Shown: positions 18,101-26,639 of the stretch, piece after piece | Layout of the letters: each line of letters begins with the position of its first letter | Position numbering within the stretch: position 1 is the first letter of the stretch | DNA from: Massilia agilis | GTDB lineage: Bacteria > Pseudomonadota > Gammaproteobacteria > Burkholderiales > Burkholderiaceae_D | NCBI RefSeq assembly: GCF_024756255.1 | Contig: NZ_JANUHB010000002.1 | Coordinates: 992,001-1,056,000 of the forward strand | DNA length: 64,000 nucleotides | Direction of reading: 5' to 3' | Made by a program: the position numbers and the translations under genes | Notes under the pieces: generated by a model | Database searches by the model: none | Told to the model about the DNA's origin: nothing | Seen by the model: only the letters and a program-made list of their open reading frames with translations

Positions 18101-18826
18101 TCACCAGAACGACCAGTTACCGGTCGCCACTACCCACATGCCGAGCATGCCGTTCGTCACCGCGTGGGCGGCGATCGGCGACCACAGCGTGCGCTGCCGC
18201 TGGTAGAGCCAGCCGTAGGCGAGGCCGGCGACAATTCCCGCCAACCACAGGTTGTGCTCAAAGCCGAACAGGACGCTTGTGATAACGAAGCTCTTCAGCC
18301 CCAGTTGTGATGGATCAACGGACTGGAAGTCCGGGGCTGCGATCCACCGCATCAGGAACGAACGCCAGAACAATTCCTCCATGACCGGCACCACCAGCGC
18401 CGCCCCGGCGATGCGCACCGCTGCCAGCAGCCAGTCGATGCGGCCATCCACGCGCGGGTCGTAGCCCTCGGGCGAGCCGACGATCATCCAGCCGGCATCC
18501 AGGTTGATCCACAACACCAGCACCAGCGCACCCGTCGCCACTGCCACCAGCGCCCCCTTCGGACTAAGGCTGGCATGCCTGAGTTCCGCGTAATGCCGCC
18601 AGAACACAGCCAGCAGCAGCGCCACGACCGCCACCTTGGCCGGGTACAGCCAGCGCAGCCGGTCAGGCGCGTAGCCCAGCCGTTCCAGCATGTCACCGGC
18701 AAAGATGAAGCCAACGTAGGCCAGGAACGGCAGGATGCGCACCCACGCAGCCCGGCTGAGCATGGGAGCGTCGACTGGAGCCGGTCCGGGGCCGGTAGCG
18801 AACCTCGTGTCGTCGTGCTCGGTCAT
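18101..18826 (-). CDS. CPBP/CAAX-type intramembrane protease associated with exosortase loci
   Basis: A 241-residue membrane protein with about seven helices. The glutamic-type protease motifs are present: EExxxR-like MEELFWRSFLMRW (about residue 145), FGFEHNLWLAG (about 195) and HAVTNGML near the C-terminus. This resembles the CAAX prenyl protease-related proteins found beside exosortase and eps genes. It is the first gene of the leftward cluster; the 250 bp upstream (18827-19077) has no gene and presumably carries the operon promoter. A substrate is not known; it may process a membrane protein of the export or sorting system. The frame starts at ATG 18826. Confidence 0.82.
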   Translation of the reverse strand: MTEHDDTRFATGPGPAPVDAPMLSRAAWVRILPFLAYVGFIFAGDMLERLGYAPDRLRWLYPAKVAVVALLLAVFWRHYAELRHASLSPKGALVAVATGALVLVLWINLDAGWMIVGSPEGYDPRVDGRIDWLLAAVRIAGAALVVPVMEELFWRSFLMRWIAAPDFQSVDPSQLGLKSFVITSVLFGFEHNLWLAGIVAGLAYGWLYQRQRTLWSPIAAHAVTNGMLGMWVVATGNWSFW

Positions 18827-19077
18827 GTCTCTCCAGGGGCAGTCGAACTGTCTTGATGGAACCGTCCTGACGGCACAGCCGCCGGGCCGGTGCCTCGCTC
18901 AACTCAACTTTACGCGCCTGCCGCGCACGTTCTGTGCGCTAAATGACATAAGCCTGCTTTTAGTCGAGTCCGCTTTGGGAGGGGGTTTTCGATGGGAAAG
19001 AGTAGTGGCGCGAAACCATCGGCGGCATGGCTTGTCTGAACCGGGACAGGCGCCCCGGCGCGATGGAAGGAGACCAG

Positions 19078-19371
19078 ATGAACCGCTACTACACCGAGCG
19101 TCCCGCATCGGGGGCGGGCTACGTGCTTGGCGCGTTTGCGCTGGGTGCGCTGGCGATGTACCTGCTCGACCCGGTCCAGGGCCGGCGCCGGCGCGCGCTG
19201 ATCCGGGACAAGGCCTACAGCGCGGGTGTGAAGACGCGCAAGATCGCGGATGCGGCCTCGACCGACATCAGCAACCGCGCGCGCGGCGCCGTGGCCGAGC
19301 TGCGGCGGGTTGCGCGTGGCATGGGGGTATGGCCGGAGCGGGAGATGCGCTGGCCAGATGGGCCGGGGTGA
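19078..19371 (+). CDS. Small membrane-anchored protein (YtxH-like), function unknown
   Basis: A 97-residue protein starting at ATG 19078 behind a clear AAGGAGA ribosome site. Residues 12-28 form one glycine-rich hydrophobic helix (AGYVLGAFALGALAMYLL), followed by DPVQGRRRRALIRDK, a positively charged cytoplasmic stretch, and an Ala/Arg-rich amphipathic tail. Such proteins occur widely in proteobacteria, often near envelope stress genes, and are described as YtxH-like or hypothetical. It is a single gene reading away from the exopolysaccharide operon. No enzymatic motif is visible. Confidence 0.72.
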   Translation: MNRYYTERPASGAGYVLGAFALGALAMYLLDPVQGRRRRALIRDKAYSAGVKTRKIADAASTDISNRARGAVAELRRVARGMGVWPEREMRWPDGPG

Positions 19372-19431
19372 GAAGGCTGGCAGCTCCCAACGGGTCGTTT
19401 AGCGGAGCTAACGTGACGGGGACTGAGCATG

Positions 19432-19453
19432 CGTCCCGGCTTTCGCCGGGACG
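19432..19453. repeat. REP-like hairpin / possible bidirectional terminator
   Basis: A perfect 9-bp stem (CGTCCCGGC and GCCGGGACG) with a TTTC loop lies between two converging genes, the small membrane protein and the Uup-like ATPase. No T-run follows, so it resembles a REP element more than a classical terminator. Confidence 0.6.
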
Positions 19454-19474
19454 ACGGTGGTCGGGTTACAGGTT

Positions 19475-21391
19475 TTAGCCCGCGCCGCGCGCGCGTGCCT
19501 CGATCTGCTCCCAGCGCTCGAGCGCCTCGAGCAGCTGTTCCTCGATTTCGGCGTAGCGGGCCGTCATGCGCTTGGCGTCGGCCGGATTGGTCTTGTAGAA
19601 GTCCGGCCCGTTCAGCTGCGCGGTGATGGCCGATTGCTCGTCCTCCAGGCTGGCGATCAGCTGCGGCAACTCTTCCAGCTCGCGCTGCTCCTTGTAGCTG
19701 AGCTTGACCTTCTTTCCTGGCGCGCCCTGGGCCGCCTGCGGCGCCTCGGTCGGCTTGGGCTGGTTCTGTTTTGGCGCCGATGCGGCAGCAGGCGCTTCGC
19801 TGCGCACGCGCTCCCAATCGCTGTAGCCGCCCACGTACTCGCGCCACACGCCCTGCCCTTCGGCCACGATCACCTGCGTGACCACGTTATCGAGGAAGGT
19901 ACGGTCGTGGCTGACGAGGAACACGGTGCCGGTGTAGTCCTCCAGCAGTTCTTCCAGCAGCTCGAGCGTGTCGATGTCCAGGTCGTTGGTCGGCTCGTCC
20001 AGCACCAGGCAGTTGGCCGGTTTGGCGAACAGGCGCGCCAGCAACAGGCGGTTGCGCTCGCCGCCGGACAGCGACTTGACCGGCGAGCGCGCGCGCTCGG
20101 GCGCGAACAGGAAGTCGCCCAGGTAGCTCATCACATGCTTCTTCTGGCCGTTGATCTCGACCCAGTCGCTGCCCGGCGAAATCGTGTCCGCCAGCGACGC
20201 CTCTTCATTGAGCTGGGCGCGCATCTGGTCGAAGTAGGCCACGTTCAGGCGCGTGCCCAGCTGTACCTTGCCGCTGTCGGCCGGCTCCTCGCCCAGGATG
20301 ATCTTCAGGAGCGTGGTCTTGCCCGCGCCGTTCGGCCCGATCAGGCCCACCTTGTCGCCGCGCAGGATCGTAGTGCTGAAATTCTTGATGATGATCTTGT
20401 CGCCAAACGACTTGGAGACGTTTTCCAGCTCCGCCACGATCTTGCCGGAGCGCTCGCCGGCAGCCACGTCCAGCCGCACCTGGCCCTGCTGGTCGCGGCG
20501 CGCCACGCGCTGTTCGCGCAGCGCCTCGAGCCGGCGCACGCGCCCTTCGTTGCGGGTGCGGCGCGCCTCCACGCCCTTGCGGATCCACACCTCCTCCTGT
20601 GCCAGGAACTTGTCGAACTTGGCGTTTTCCACTTCCTCGACCGCCAGCAGCTCGCGCTTGCGCTCCTGGTACTTGGAGAAATTGCCCGGGAACGAAAGCA
20701 GCTTGCCGCGATCGAGCTCGATGATGCGGGTTGCCACGTTATCGAGGAAGCTGCGGTCGTGGGTGATAAACAGTACCGAGCCGCGGAAATCGCGCAGCAG
20801 TGCCTCCAGCCACTTGATCGACGTGAAGTCGAGGTGGTTGGTCGGCTCGTCCAGCAGCAGCACGTCCGGCGCGGAGACCAGCGCCACGGCCAGCGCGACG
20901 CGCTTTTGCATGCCGCCCGACAGCGTGCCCATCTTCGCATCGCGCGCCAGGCCCAGGCGGTCGAGCGTGGTATCGACCTTGTTGGTGAGGTTCCAGGCGT
21001 CGGTCGCGTCCAACCGGGCTTGCAGCACGTGCATGCGCTCCATCAGCGCCTCGTCGTTGCCCTGGCCGAACTGGCCGGTCAGCGACTCGTACTCGGCCAG
21101 CATCGCCTGCTGTTCGCCCATGCCGGCCGCCACCGCGTCGAACACGGTGTCGTCCGGGTTGAACACCGGCTCCTGCTCCACATACGCGATCTTGATACCT
21201 TGCTGCATGACCAGCAGGCCATCGTCGAGTTTGGACCGGCCCGACAGGATCTTCAGGAGCGAGGACTTGCCGGTGCCATTGCGGCCGATGAGGCCGACGC
21301 GTTCGCCCGCTTCGAGCGAAAAATCGGCGTGGTCGAGCAGCGCGACGTGGCCAAAAGCGAGCTGGGCGGAACTGAGGGAGATGACTGCCAT
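19475..21391 (-). CDS. uup: ABC-F family ATPase, Uup type
   Basis: A 638-residue soluble protein with two ABC domains and no membrane segments. The first Walker A is GLIGRNGTGKSSLLKIL (about residue 40) with LSGGMQKRVALA and LLLDEPTNHLDF; the second is GLIGPNGAGKTTLLKI (about 350) with LSGGERNRLLLAR and LVLDEPTNDLDI. A linker lies between them and a C-terminal coiled-coil (about 560-635, KVKLSYKEQRELEELPQLI) as in Uup. ABC-F proteins act on the ribosome or on branched DNA intermediates; Uup lowers precise transposon excision in E. coli. It is a single transcription unit; only one ATG (21391) gives the conserved start MAVISLSSAQLAF. Confidence 0.93.
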   Translation of the reverse strand: MAVISLSSAQLAFGHVALLDHADFSLEAGERVGLIGRNGTGKSSLLKILSGRSKLDDGLLVMQQGIKIAYVEQEPVFNPDDTVFDAVAAGMGEQQAMLAEYESLTGQFGQGNDEALMERMHVLQARLDATDAWNLTNKVDTTLDRLGLARDAKMGTLSGGMQKRVALAVALVSAPDVLLLDEPTNHLDFTSIKWLEALLRDFRGSVLFITHDRSFLDNVATRIIELDRGKLLSFPGNFSKYQERKRELLAVEEVENAKFDKFLAQEEVWIRKGVEARRTRNEGRVRRLEALREQRVARRDQQGQVRLDVAAGERSGKIVAELENVSKSFGDKIIIKNFSTTILRGDKVGLIGPNGAGKTTLLKIILGEEPADSGKVQLGTRLNVAYFDQMRAQLNEEASLADTISPGSDWVEINGQKKHVMSYLGDFLFAPERARSPVKSLSGGERNRLLLARLFAKPANCLVLDEPTNDLDIDTLELLEELLEDYTGTVFLVSHDRTFLDNVVTQVIVAEGQGVWREYVGGYSDWERVRSEAPAAASAPKQNQPKPTEAPQAAQGAPGKKVKLSYKEQRELEELPQLIASLEDEQSAITAQLNGPDFYKTNPADAKRMTARYAEIEEQLLEALERWEQIEARARGAG

Positions 21392-21545
21392 AACGTGTAC
21401 AAGGCGCGATCGCGCGGCTGGAAAACCAAAGAAGCAGCATTGTACCGGTAGTCAAGCCGCCGGACGAACCGCGATGGGACCAAGGGCCGATTGCGGCCGG
21501 GCCGCGCGCGGGCCACACTGCTGAAGTTCACCGAGCGAGGCCATC

Positions 21546-21848
21546 ATGAACCAGCGATTGCTTTTGGGGCTCGTGCCTGTCCTCCTGGCCAGCGGCTGCG
21601 CCTCCGGGCCGCCCTTTGTCGACAGGATGGAGCCGCAAGCCGTGGCCGCGGCCGAGCGCCGTGGCCAGTTCCAGCTGGATTGCCCGCAAGCGACGGGGCA
21701 GGTAATCCACCGGCAGGAGCTGCAGCCGCTGGCGTTTAGCGGCTATGTGCGCGCCCAGTATTCGGTTGGCGTATCCGGTTGCGGCAAGCGGATGGTGGTC
21801 GAAATCCTGTGCTCGGAGAACAATAACCAGTGCATCCAGCGGGGCTGA
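21546..21848 (+). CDS. Small lipoprotein, function unknown
   Basis: A 100-residue protein with an N-terminal type II signal: MNQRLLLGLVPVLLASGC, cysteine at residue 18, followed by small residues. The mature part has two further cysteine pairs (LDCPQ, GCGKR, ILCSENNNQC) that could form disulfides in the periplasm. It reads rightward 155 bp from the divergent Uup-like gene start and ends 35 bp before the tRNA promoter. No known domain was recognised. Confidence 0.7.
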   Translation: MNQRLLLGLVPVLLASGCASGPPFVDRMEPQAVAAAERRGQFQLDCPQATGQVIHRQELQPLAFSGYVRAQYSVGVSGCGKRMVVEILCSENNNQCIQRG

Positions 21849-21857
21849 CCCGCGCAT

Positions 21858-21887
21858 TTTCCATTGTGCCGGCCCCTCGGCTATAAT
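21858..21887 (+). promoter_or_regulatory. Probable sigma-70 promoter of tRNA-Arg
   Basis: A perfect TATAAT at 21882-21887 is preceded by TTTCCA (21858-21863, four of six matches to TTGACA) with 18-bp spacing. It lies about 100 bp upstream of the tRNA and within a GC-rich leader. Confidence 0.5.
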
Positions 21888-21984
21888 TGCGGCAGTTCAC
21901 GATCCCGGGCTGCCACGCAGCGTCCGCTCGCCGAACCGCAGGCCCGCCCTGCCCCGCGCGCCGCGCCACGCGGCCGCTCGCGTC

Positions 21985-22059
21985 CTCCCCGTAGCACAAT
22001 GGATAGTGCACATGCCTCCTAAGCGTGGGATACTGGTTCGATTCCAGTCGGGGGGACCA
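21985..22059 (+). tRNA. tRNA-Arg, anticodon CCT
   Basis: A full cloverleaf can be folded by eye. The acceptor CTCCCCG (21985-21991) pairs with CGGGGGG (22049-22055) with one T-G pair, followed by A and an encoded CCA (22057-22059). The D-stem is GCAC/GTGC, the anticodon stem CATGC/GCGTG encloses loop CTCCTAA with anticodon CCT at 22018-22020, and the T-arm is ACTGG-TTCGATT-CCAGT. It reads AGG codons. Type VI secretion genes of atypical composition start right after it, a common place for genomic islands, but no integrase or direct repeat of its 3' end was seen. Confidence 0.95.
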
Positions 22060-22187
22060 GTTCTTCTGCTCGAAGCCGTCTCGCGGTTGGCTCAACGCAG
22101 CTCAAAACGCCCTACCTCTGCAAGACAAACGCTGGCGTGGACTCAGTCAAGCTCAGCCTTAACTAAAGCTTTCCGAGAGCAGCCCCG

Positions 22188-22466
22188 TCAACCCACCGTA
22201 GCGGGAAGGCTCCCAATTAGCCTACAACCACACTCGGTCGTGCAACCCTCGATTGCGACCGGGACACCATCGGCCGTTAGCGTAGCGCTAGCCGTAACAA
22301 TCTTATTCACCCCGTGGGGCTTTCCCCCGGGATAAGACTGAGGGCAATCCACTTGGTCACCTAAACGCGCGACGAGACGTCCTCGCACAGAATGGTTAGG
22401 CGATCCGCTAATGACGGTTCCACCGTGGTCAGTCGCGTCACCAACGGTAATGATTCGCGAAGGCAT
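22188..22466 (-). CDS. PAAR domain type VI secretion spike-tip protein
   Basis: A 92-residue protein that would sharpen the VgrG tip. It shows the PAAR repeats: VGDATDHGGTVISG near the N-terminus, then the LVARLGDQVDCPQ cysteine, HGVNKIVTAS, ADGVPVAIEGCTTECGCRLIG at the end, matching the zinc-site and PAAR-like turn pattern. Length is that of a stand-alone PAAR protein without a toxin extension. It is the last gene of the leftward VgrG module, 46 bp after the small membrane protein. The 128 bp on to the tRNA hold no gene. Confidence 0.85.
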   Translation of the reverse strand: MPSRIITVGDATDHGGTVISGSPNHSVRGRLVARLGDQVDCPQSYPGGKPHGVNKIVTASATLTADGVPVAIEGCTTECGCRLIGSLPATVG

Positions 22467-22512
22467 ATAGAATCGATCGTAATGAGACTAGCGCGGTTGT
22501 AGCGGAACTGAT

Positions 22513-22944
22513 TTACTCATCTGGCCAGTCTCGCACAATCTGGACAAGTTCGGCTTTGGTAATCTTTCTGGCCTTGAGAATTTGGACAAGCTCGTCTTTG
22601 GAGACTGGATAGTCGTTAAGCAACTTCGGCAACTCCTCTGGCTCGACAGTCCGTAGCCATAGTGGCGAGACCATATTTGCGTCCGCAGCTTCCACCTTCA
22701 TGTCGCCTTTAAAGTGAAAGTAGACGTGATACGTCTGATGCCCCTCCGGCCATGCGCGGTCATAATACAGAACCGTACCTGCCGGAAGAAGCGAGTTATA
22801 ACCCTGTTCTCCAGCGATAAGGAGAGGTTCCTTAGTCAAATAAGCGGTTTTGGTTGTCATGCTCAATACTCCCAAGTCAGACAGAATGAACCCGGCCGCA
22901 CCAGCCAGAACAGCAACGATTAAATAACCGAGCCTGCTTCTCAT
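22513..22944 (-). CDS. Membrane-anchored protein, possible immunity protein of the broken effector
   Basis: A 143-residue protein. It has one N-terminal hydrophobic helix (residues 5-28, LGYLIVAVLAGAAGFILSDL) and a periplasmic or cytoplasmic remainder with two short helical repeats (SKDELVQILKA and TKAELVQIVRD) at the end. No known domain was recognised. Its ATG overlaps the stop of the disrupted frame upstream as ATGA (22941-22944), the coupling expected of an effector-immunity pair. A role as an immunity protein against the decayed effector is therefore inferred from position only. Codon use is less GC-biased than in the housekeeping genes around. Confidence 0.65.
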   Translation of the reverse strand: MRSRLGYLIVAVLAGAAGFILSDLGVLSMTTKTAYLTKEPLLIAGEQGYNSLLPAGTVLYYDRAWPEGHQTYHVYFHFKGDMKVEAADANMVSPLWLRTVEPEELPKLLNDYPVSKDELVQILKARKITKAELVQIVRDWPDE

Positions 22945-23438
22945 CTCCGGGCGTTCCCATAAGTGTTAATGGTTTTAGGCGCAATCTTCGTATTGTTTTC
23001 AAGCATCGCCTGCACGTCTGCGGGCATAAAAATGTGAGATGGCCATCCAAAGCTGCGCATCTTGGCTGCTGTCCGCTCCGGGTCAGACATCCCCCGACCG
23101 AGGTTATTGCGCCGCGTCTACATCTAGGCCAGGTAATGCCAACTTGGCGCCTGCAAGAGTCGTCGTCGCACAGTTGTTCTCGATTGCGTCATAGTCTTTG
23201 GTAAGCTTAAACTCTTTCTGGTGCGGATGCTTCGGGCGCCTTTCCTGGCTGCGGAGGTAATGCTTTCGAAGTGTCGTAGTACGGCGACGGCCTTTTCGTT
23301 TGATATCGGGTAGAAGAAACCCTTTGTCGTTCGACCATAAGCGTTCTCACCCGCGATGTACGTCGAGAACTTGATGCTTTTGTGGTAATTGGGGCAACAG
23401 CCTCTGACGGCGCCAGAAAGAAGCCAGTGCTGATCAGG
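22941..23438 (-). pseudogene. Frameshifted type VI effector remnant downstream of PAAR
   Basis: No frame is open across this stretch, yet three minus-strand segments in different frames give plausible protein. Segment A (23438 to about 23221) includes QHWLLSGAVRG and TYIAGENAYGRTTKGFFYPI. Segment B (about 23220-23107) includes EFKLTKDYDAIENNCATTT. Segment C (about 23118-22941) includes NNLGRGMSDPERTAAKM and MPADVQAMLEN. Segment A has no start codon and could be joined to the PAAR frame by removing one base after its codon for the last Thr. Together they look like one PAAR-fused or PAAR-linked toxin broken by at least two, probably three, single-base shifts. The AsnCys pair and an upstream His recall papain-like folds, but the family was not identified. 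Confidence 0.6.
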
Positions 23439-23691
23439 TTACGGAGCTGATCAGCTTGGCACCGCACTCCGTGACATCGCCGTCGTAGGCGTAGGGTTTT
23501 CCTTCATGCTTCGCGCCGGCGCCATCTGGTTTGATAGCAAAATTTCCTTTGCACGCCGGGCAATGGGTCATGTCATCTCGTTGAGCTGCCGCTTTTCCCA
23601 TTACGATCGTTCCAGAGGAAACACTGATCACCTCACCTCCGTGGTCTGTCTTGTCGCTCAGGCGAATAACACCTCGGCCTTGGTGCTTCAT
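23434..23691 (-). CDS. PAAR domain protein, probably truncated from a PAAR-effector fusion
   Basis: An 85-residue PAAR protein. DKTDHGGEVISVSSGTIV, then AAQRDDMTHCPACKGNF and KPYAYDGDVTECGAKLISS follow the usual PAAR order with cysteine and histidine ligands. It starts at ATG 23691, inside an ATGA overlap with the Tli4-like gene, behind GGCGGAAG. The frame ends right after the domain, where a shift of one base would continue into the effector-like segment. It is therefore either a stand-alone tip or the surviving head of a larger toxin. Confidence 0.82.
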   Translation of the reverse strand: MKHQGRGVIRLSDKTDHGGEVISVSSGTIVMGKAAAQRDDMTHCPACKGNFAIKPDGAGAKHEGKPYAYDGDVTECGAKLISSVT

Positions 23692-24824
23692 CTTCCGCCC
23701 CCGTCCGGCTGACTCGCCTTCGGAAAATAGTAGGAACCGGGCGGAGCCCCTGGCACCTTGACTCGAAATTTCAATCCCGAGAGAAGCTTGTCCCAAAGCG
23801 CCACTGCTTCGTCGTCGCTGAGCGATGCCGCCTTCGCAGCGCCAACAATGTTGTGTTCTACTTTTGTGTACAGTTGGGCACCGAACTCAGCGGGGTTGGC
23901 GACGTCTCTCGGCTTCCCGACCAGCGCCCATTCGAAATCATGGGTACCGTCCGTACGTTTAATCATCGATTCCTCGCCGTGCCAGTGCTGAACGTCGCGC
24001 TTCCCTTCACGCAAGACCGTGCGCTTAGGGTAGTGAGCACCTTGCTCGTCTTTCGCCTGCTGGATACGGGCGAGAAGGGATAGTTCGGATCGTTCATTCT
24101 TCTCAAATTCCTCAGGAGAATAATCACCATAGGCGTTCTTATTGGAGCTCAACGAAAAGCTTACATCCGGAAAACTCGGCAAAAACAGCCCGACGTTTAC
24201 AATTTCTTGGTCTGCATATTGGTTACTGGTGAAGAAACCGTGTTCTATGCAATATCCCGGCTCAGCGGGAATTTCATCCAGCGCCCGCAGGCGTAAGCCG
24301 TTGGCTCGCAGCGCTTCCCGAGAAGCCGCGACGTCCTCAGTCTCGCCGTCTTCGACAGAACCGCTTAGAAGAAACGTTAGCTCCCCCTTATTTACATACG
24401 TATTAAAAAAATGCAATCCTTCGATCTTCGCATTGCGACTTTCGTAATAGCGAATTTGCCAACTGTTCGCTATCGGCCCTGGCTGGCTATATGTAATCTC
24501 AGCGGTTCTGTTTTCGCGCTTTAGCTTAGCTACATCATCCTCGACGCGGAGTTTGACGGCATTCAGCCCCCCGGAGAAAAATTCGACCTTGGACGGGAAT
24601 GAGGCGCCCCCCCATATAAGTTGAGCTTCCTGTGGCACTTCCAATGCATAACGGCCGAAGCACACTAGCTTCGTTTTCGAAAACAGCTCGCCTAGGCGGG
24701 CGCTGAGTTGTACGGTTTCAGGCACGGCTTTCTCCTTGTAGGCATAGCTGGGAGAGCAGGATTGCAATAAGGTCATAGTGAGCCACGCGGCGCAATATTT
24801 GGCTTGTCTAGATGACGCAGTCAT
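23688..24824 (-). CDS. Tli4-like type VI immunity lipoprotein
   Basis: A 378-residue exported protein. Its N-terminus has a hydrophobic stretch ending LLQSCSPSY, a probable lipobox with Cys at about 23. The body carries the two-part Tli4-like pattern: KTKLVCFGRYALEVPQEAQL with WGGASF at about 55-75, and a C-terminal half with VLREGKRDVQHWHGEE and DFEWALVGKPRDV. Tli4 proteins bind and block Tle4 phospholipases in the periplasm. It starts three bases after the effector stop and overlaps the PAAR gene as ATGA, so effector, immunity and tip are made together. Assignment rests on pattern and on the adjacent lipase. Confidence 0.82.
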   Translation of the reverse strand: MTASSRQAKYCAAWLTMTLLQSCSPSYAYKEKAVPETVQLSARLGELFSKTKLVCFGRYALEVPQEAQLIWGGASFPSKVEFFSGGLNAVKLRVEDDVAKLKRENRTAEITYSQPGPIANSWQIRYYESRNAKIEGLHFFNTYVNKGELTFLLSGSVEDGETEDVAASREALRANGLRLRALDEIPAEPGYCIEHGFFTSNQYADQEIVNVGLFLPSFPDVSFSLSSNKNAYGDYSPEEFEKNERSELSLLARIQQAKDEQGAHYPKRTVLREGKRDVQHWHGEESMIKRTDGTHDFEWALVGKPRDVANPAEFGAQLYTKVEHNIVGAAKAASLSDDEAVALWDKLLSGLKFRVKVPGAPPGSYYFPKASQPDGGGR

Positions 24825-24827
24825 AGT

Positions 24828-26639
24828 TCATCCCCATTTCGCCGTTTTCGCGATTTGAACGATGGAGTACAGCATTGACTTCAGTACGTCGGGGTCGGAA
24901 TAGCTCGCCTGATGTTCATAGTCATGACCTTTTGTTTTGCCATGCGCAAACAATGTGCCTGGGATCAATCGAGCGGAGCGATCCGCCGGTACTGTCTCAT
25001 CACCTGGCGCAGTTGGGGGCTGCAGCATTAGAAATAGTTTGCGGTCTCCTGCCTGAACTGTAAGTTTTCCTTTAGCGTCATCGTCTAGCGGCGTCCACGT
25101 CTCAGGAGCTGGCAACGGACTTTGGCTCGCCCCCGGCTGCCATAAGAAGTCCTGTGTCTGAAAGACAACTTCGCCGTACGTCAGACGCTCACTAGAGGCG
25201 CAGAAGCTCGCGTAGCAATTCTCGGGATGAAAAGTTCGCTCAATAGATTGAAGGAAATCAGCAGCATCCCGCAAACGGGTACGGACGCTTCTTAGGCCGC
25301 CGCCGTTTGCTTCCTTAATGCCAGCAGGGTTAACCCACTTTGGATTAACAAGACGCCACCATGCGTTGTCAGCTTTTAGGTAGATACTGTCGAGCGCTGT
25401 CTCGATGCTGCGGGGCCAGCTCCATAGCGTCTTGCCTCTATCGTCTATCACACGCAACCAATCGTTGCCGTAGGCGGCGCCCGGGAGCAGCTCTAAAGGC
25501 GCGGGAGTATTGGCCAAAATCGCTGTGGCGTGTTTGCCGTTGATGCCTAAAATTTTGGCCTCGATGGACGCTAGGACCCCGGGCTTCTCCTGAAAACCAA
25601 ACCGCATTCGCTTATACGCACTACCAGCCCCCATCGTTGGCATGACATTATGATAAATGCCAAGCACCTTGACGGTTTTGTCACCGAGCAGGTTGCCGTA
25701 ATTCGGATGAAGTATCGCACGGGCGACCAGACCGCCCATACTGTGCGTTACGATGATCACTTCATCGCACTTGAACCCACGTTTCTGATAGCCCTTTACT
25801 AACCCGCGAATACGCTCTGCAATTGCTACGGCGGACTTGCCGTTGCTCTGCAAAAAGTTGTAGCCCATTGCGTGAACTGGATACCAACAAGCGGAGATCT
25901 TTTTGAGATCGCTTTCCGAAATCGCAGCACCACTTGCCCCGCCAAATGCGCTTGGCTCCACGCAAATAGCGTTCCACATTGGGTTGATGACGTCGCGCTC
26001 GTAATAACTGGAAATCATATTGTTGAGGTAAGCTTCCGCGGTCTTGAGCATCTCGCCATAAGCGCCGTCAAAGAGAACCTCACTCCATCCACGCCAACGC
26101 GCGATCTGTGCCGGAGTTTGCTTTCCGCCAAAGGGGGCGGGCCGGCCAAGCAAGGGCGGGATAGCGCCAAGACTGTCGGGAACGTTCCCATGCCGCAAGT
26201 CCGCTGCCAAAGTTTCCTTTCCGTCAGGATCGAACCGATCATTGCTCTCGGTATAGTGGTAGTACTCCACTTCTGTCTCATTGGGATCGAAGACCAGCTG
26301 CCGCTGCTTAGGTGTGGCATTTTTGAACCAGTTCCCCATGCCATTACCAGCTACGACGTCGATCTTTCCTGAGACGGTCATAAGATCATCCGGACGCCAA
26401 GCGCGGTTATCATCCCGTTTCAACTCGTCTTGACGCATCTTGCTCATGCGCAGGTTGCTACCCATTACGCCCGGCAGGAATATCACTGGGATTACCTTAC
26501 CTGGAGGAACCTTCACATCATGACGTTTGGTGTCGTTGACCTCGGTCATGTGCACGGTGTACTCAGCCCACCCGCCAACTCCTTGGCTAAACTGCCCCTG
26601 ATGGTTCCCTCGTTCGTTCAGGCCATACTGATTGCTCAT
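24828..26639 (-). CDS. Tle4-like type VI phospholipase effector
   Basis: A 603-residue alpha/beta-hydrolase of the PGAP1-like type. IPVIFLPGVMGSNLR (about residue 50) forms the oxyanion region, Ser300 lies in the nucleophile elbow VTHSMGGLVA, and Asp547 (GDETVP) with His576 (YEHQASY) completes a credible triad. There is no signal peptide, as expected for a VgrG-loaded cargo. Relatives of the Tle4 class hydrolyse membrane phospholipids in the target periplasm. It begins in an ATGA overlap with vgrG and is followed directly by a Tli4-like gene. This pairing supports Tle4 over other Tle classes. Composition is less GC-rich than in the tss genes. Confidence 0.85.
   Translation of the reverse strand: MSNQYGLNERGNHQGQFSQGVGGWAEYTVHMTEVNDTKRHDVKVPPGKVIPVIFLPGVMGSNLRMSKMRQDELKRDDNRAWRPDDLMTVSGKIDVVAGNGMGNWFKNATPKQRQLVFDPNETEVEYYHYTESNDRFDPDGKETLAADLRHGNVPDSLGAIPPLLGRPAPFGGKQTPAQIARWRGWSEVLFDGAYGEMLKTAEAYLNNMISSYYERDVINPMWNAICVEPSAFGGASGAAISESDLKKISACWYPVHAMGYNFLQSNGKSAVAIAERIRGLVKGYQKRGFKCDEVIIVTHSMGGLVARAILHPNYGNLLGDKTVKVLGIYHNVMPTMGAGSAYKRMRFGFQEKPGVLASIEAKILGINGKHATAILANTPAPLELLPGAAYGNDWLRVIDDRGKTLWSWPRSIETALDSIYLKADNAWWRLVNPKWVNPAGIKEANGGGLRSVRTRLRDAADFLQSIERTFHPENCYASFCASSERLTYGEVVFQTQDFLWQPGASQSPLPAPETWTPLDDDAKGKLTVQAGDRKLFLMLQPPTAPGDETVPADRSARLIPGTLFAHGKTKGHDYEHQASYSDPDVLKSMLYSIVQIAKTAKWG

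Noticed and set aside
21985-22059. tRNA-Arg as a proven island attachment site
   Set aside because: No duplicate of the tRNA 3' end and no integrase were seen; only composition and position hint at it.
23207-23467. An 86-codon minus-strand frame as an intact gene
   Set aside because: It overlaps the PAAR end, is Ser/Arg/Pro-rich and lacks a ribosome site; a different frame in the same DNA looks more protein-like.
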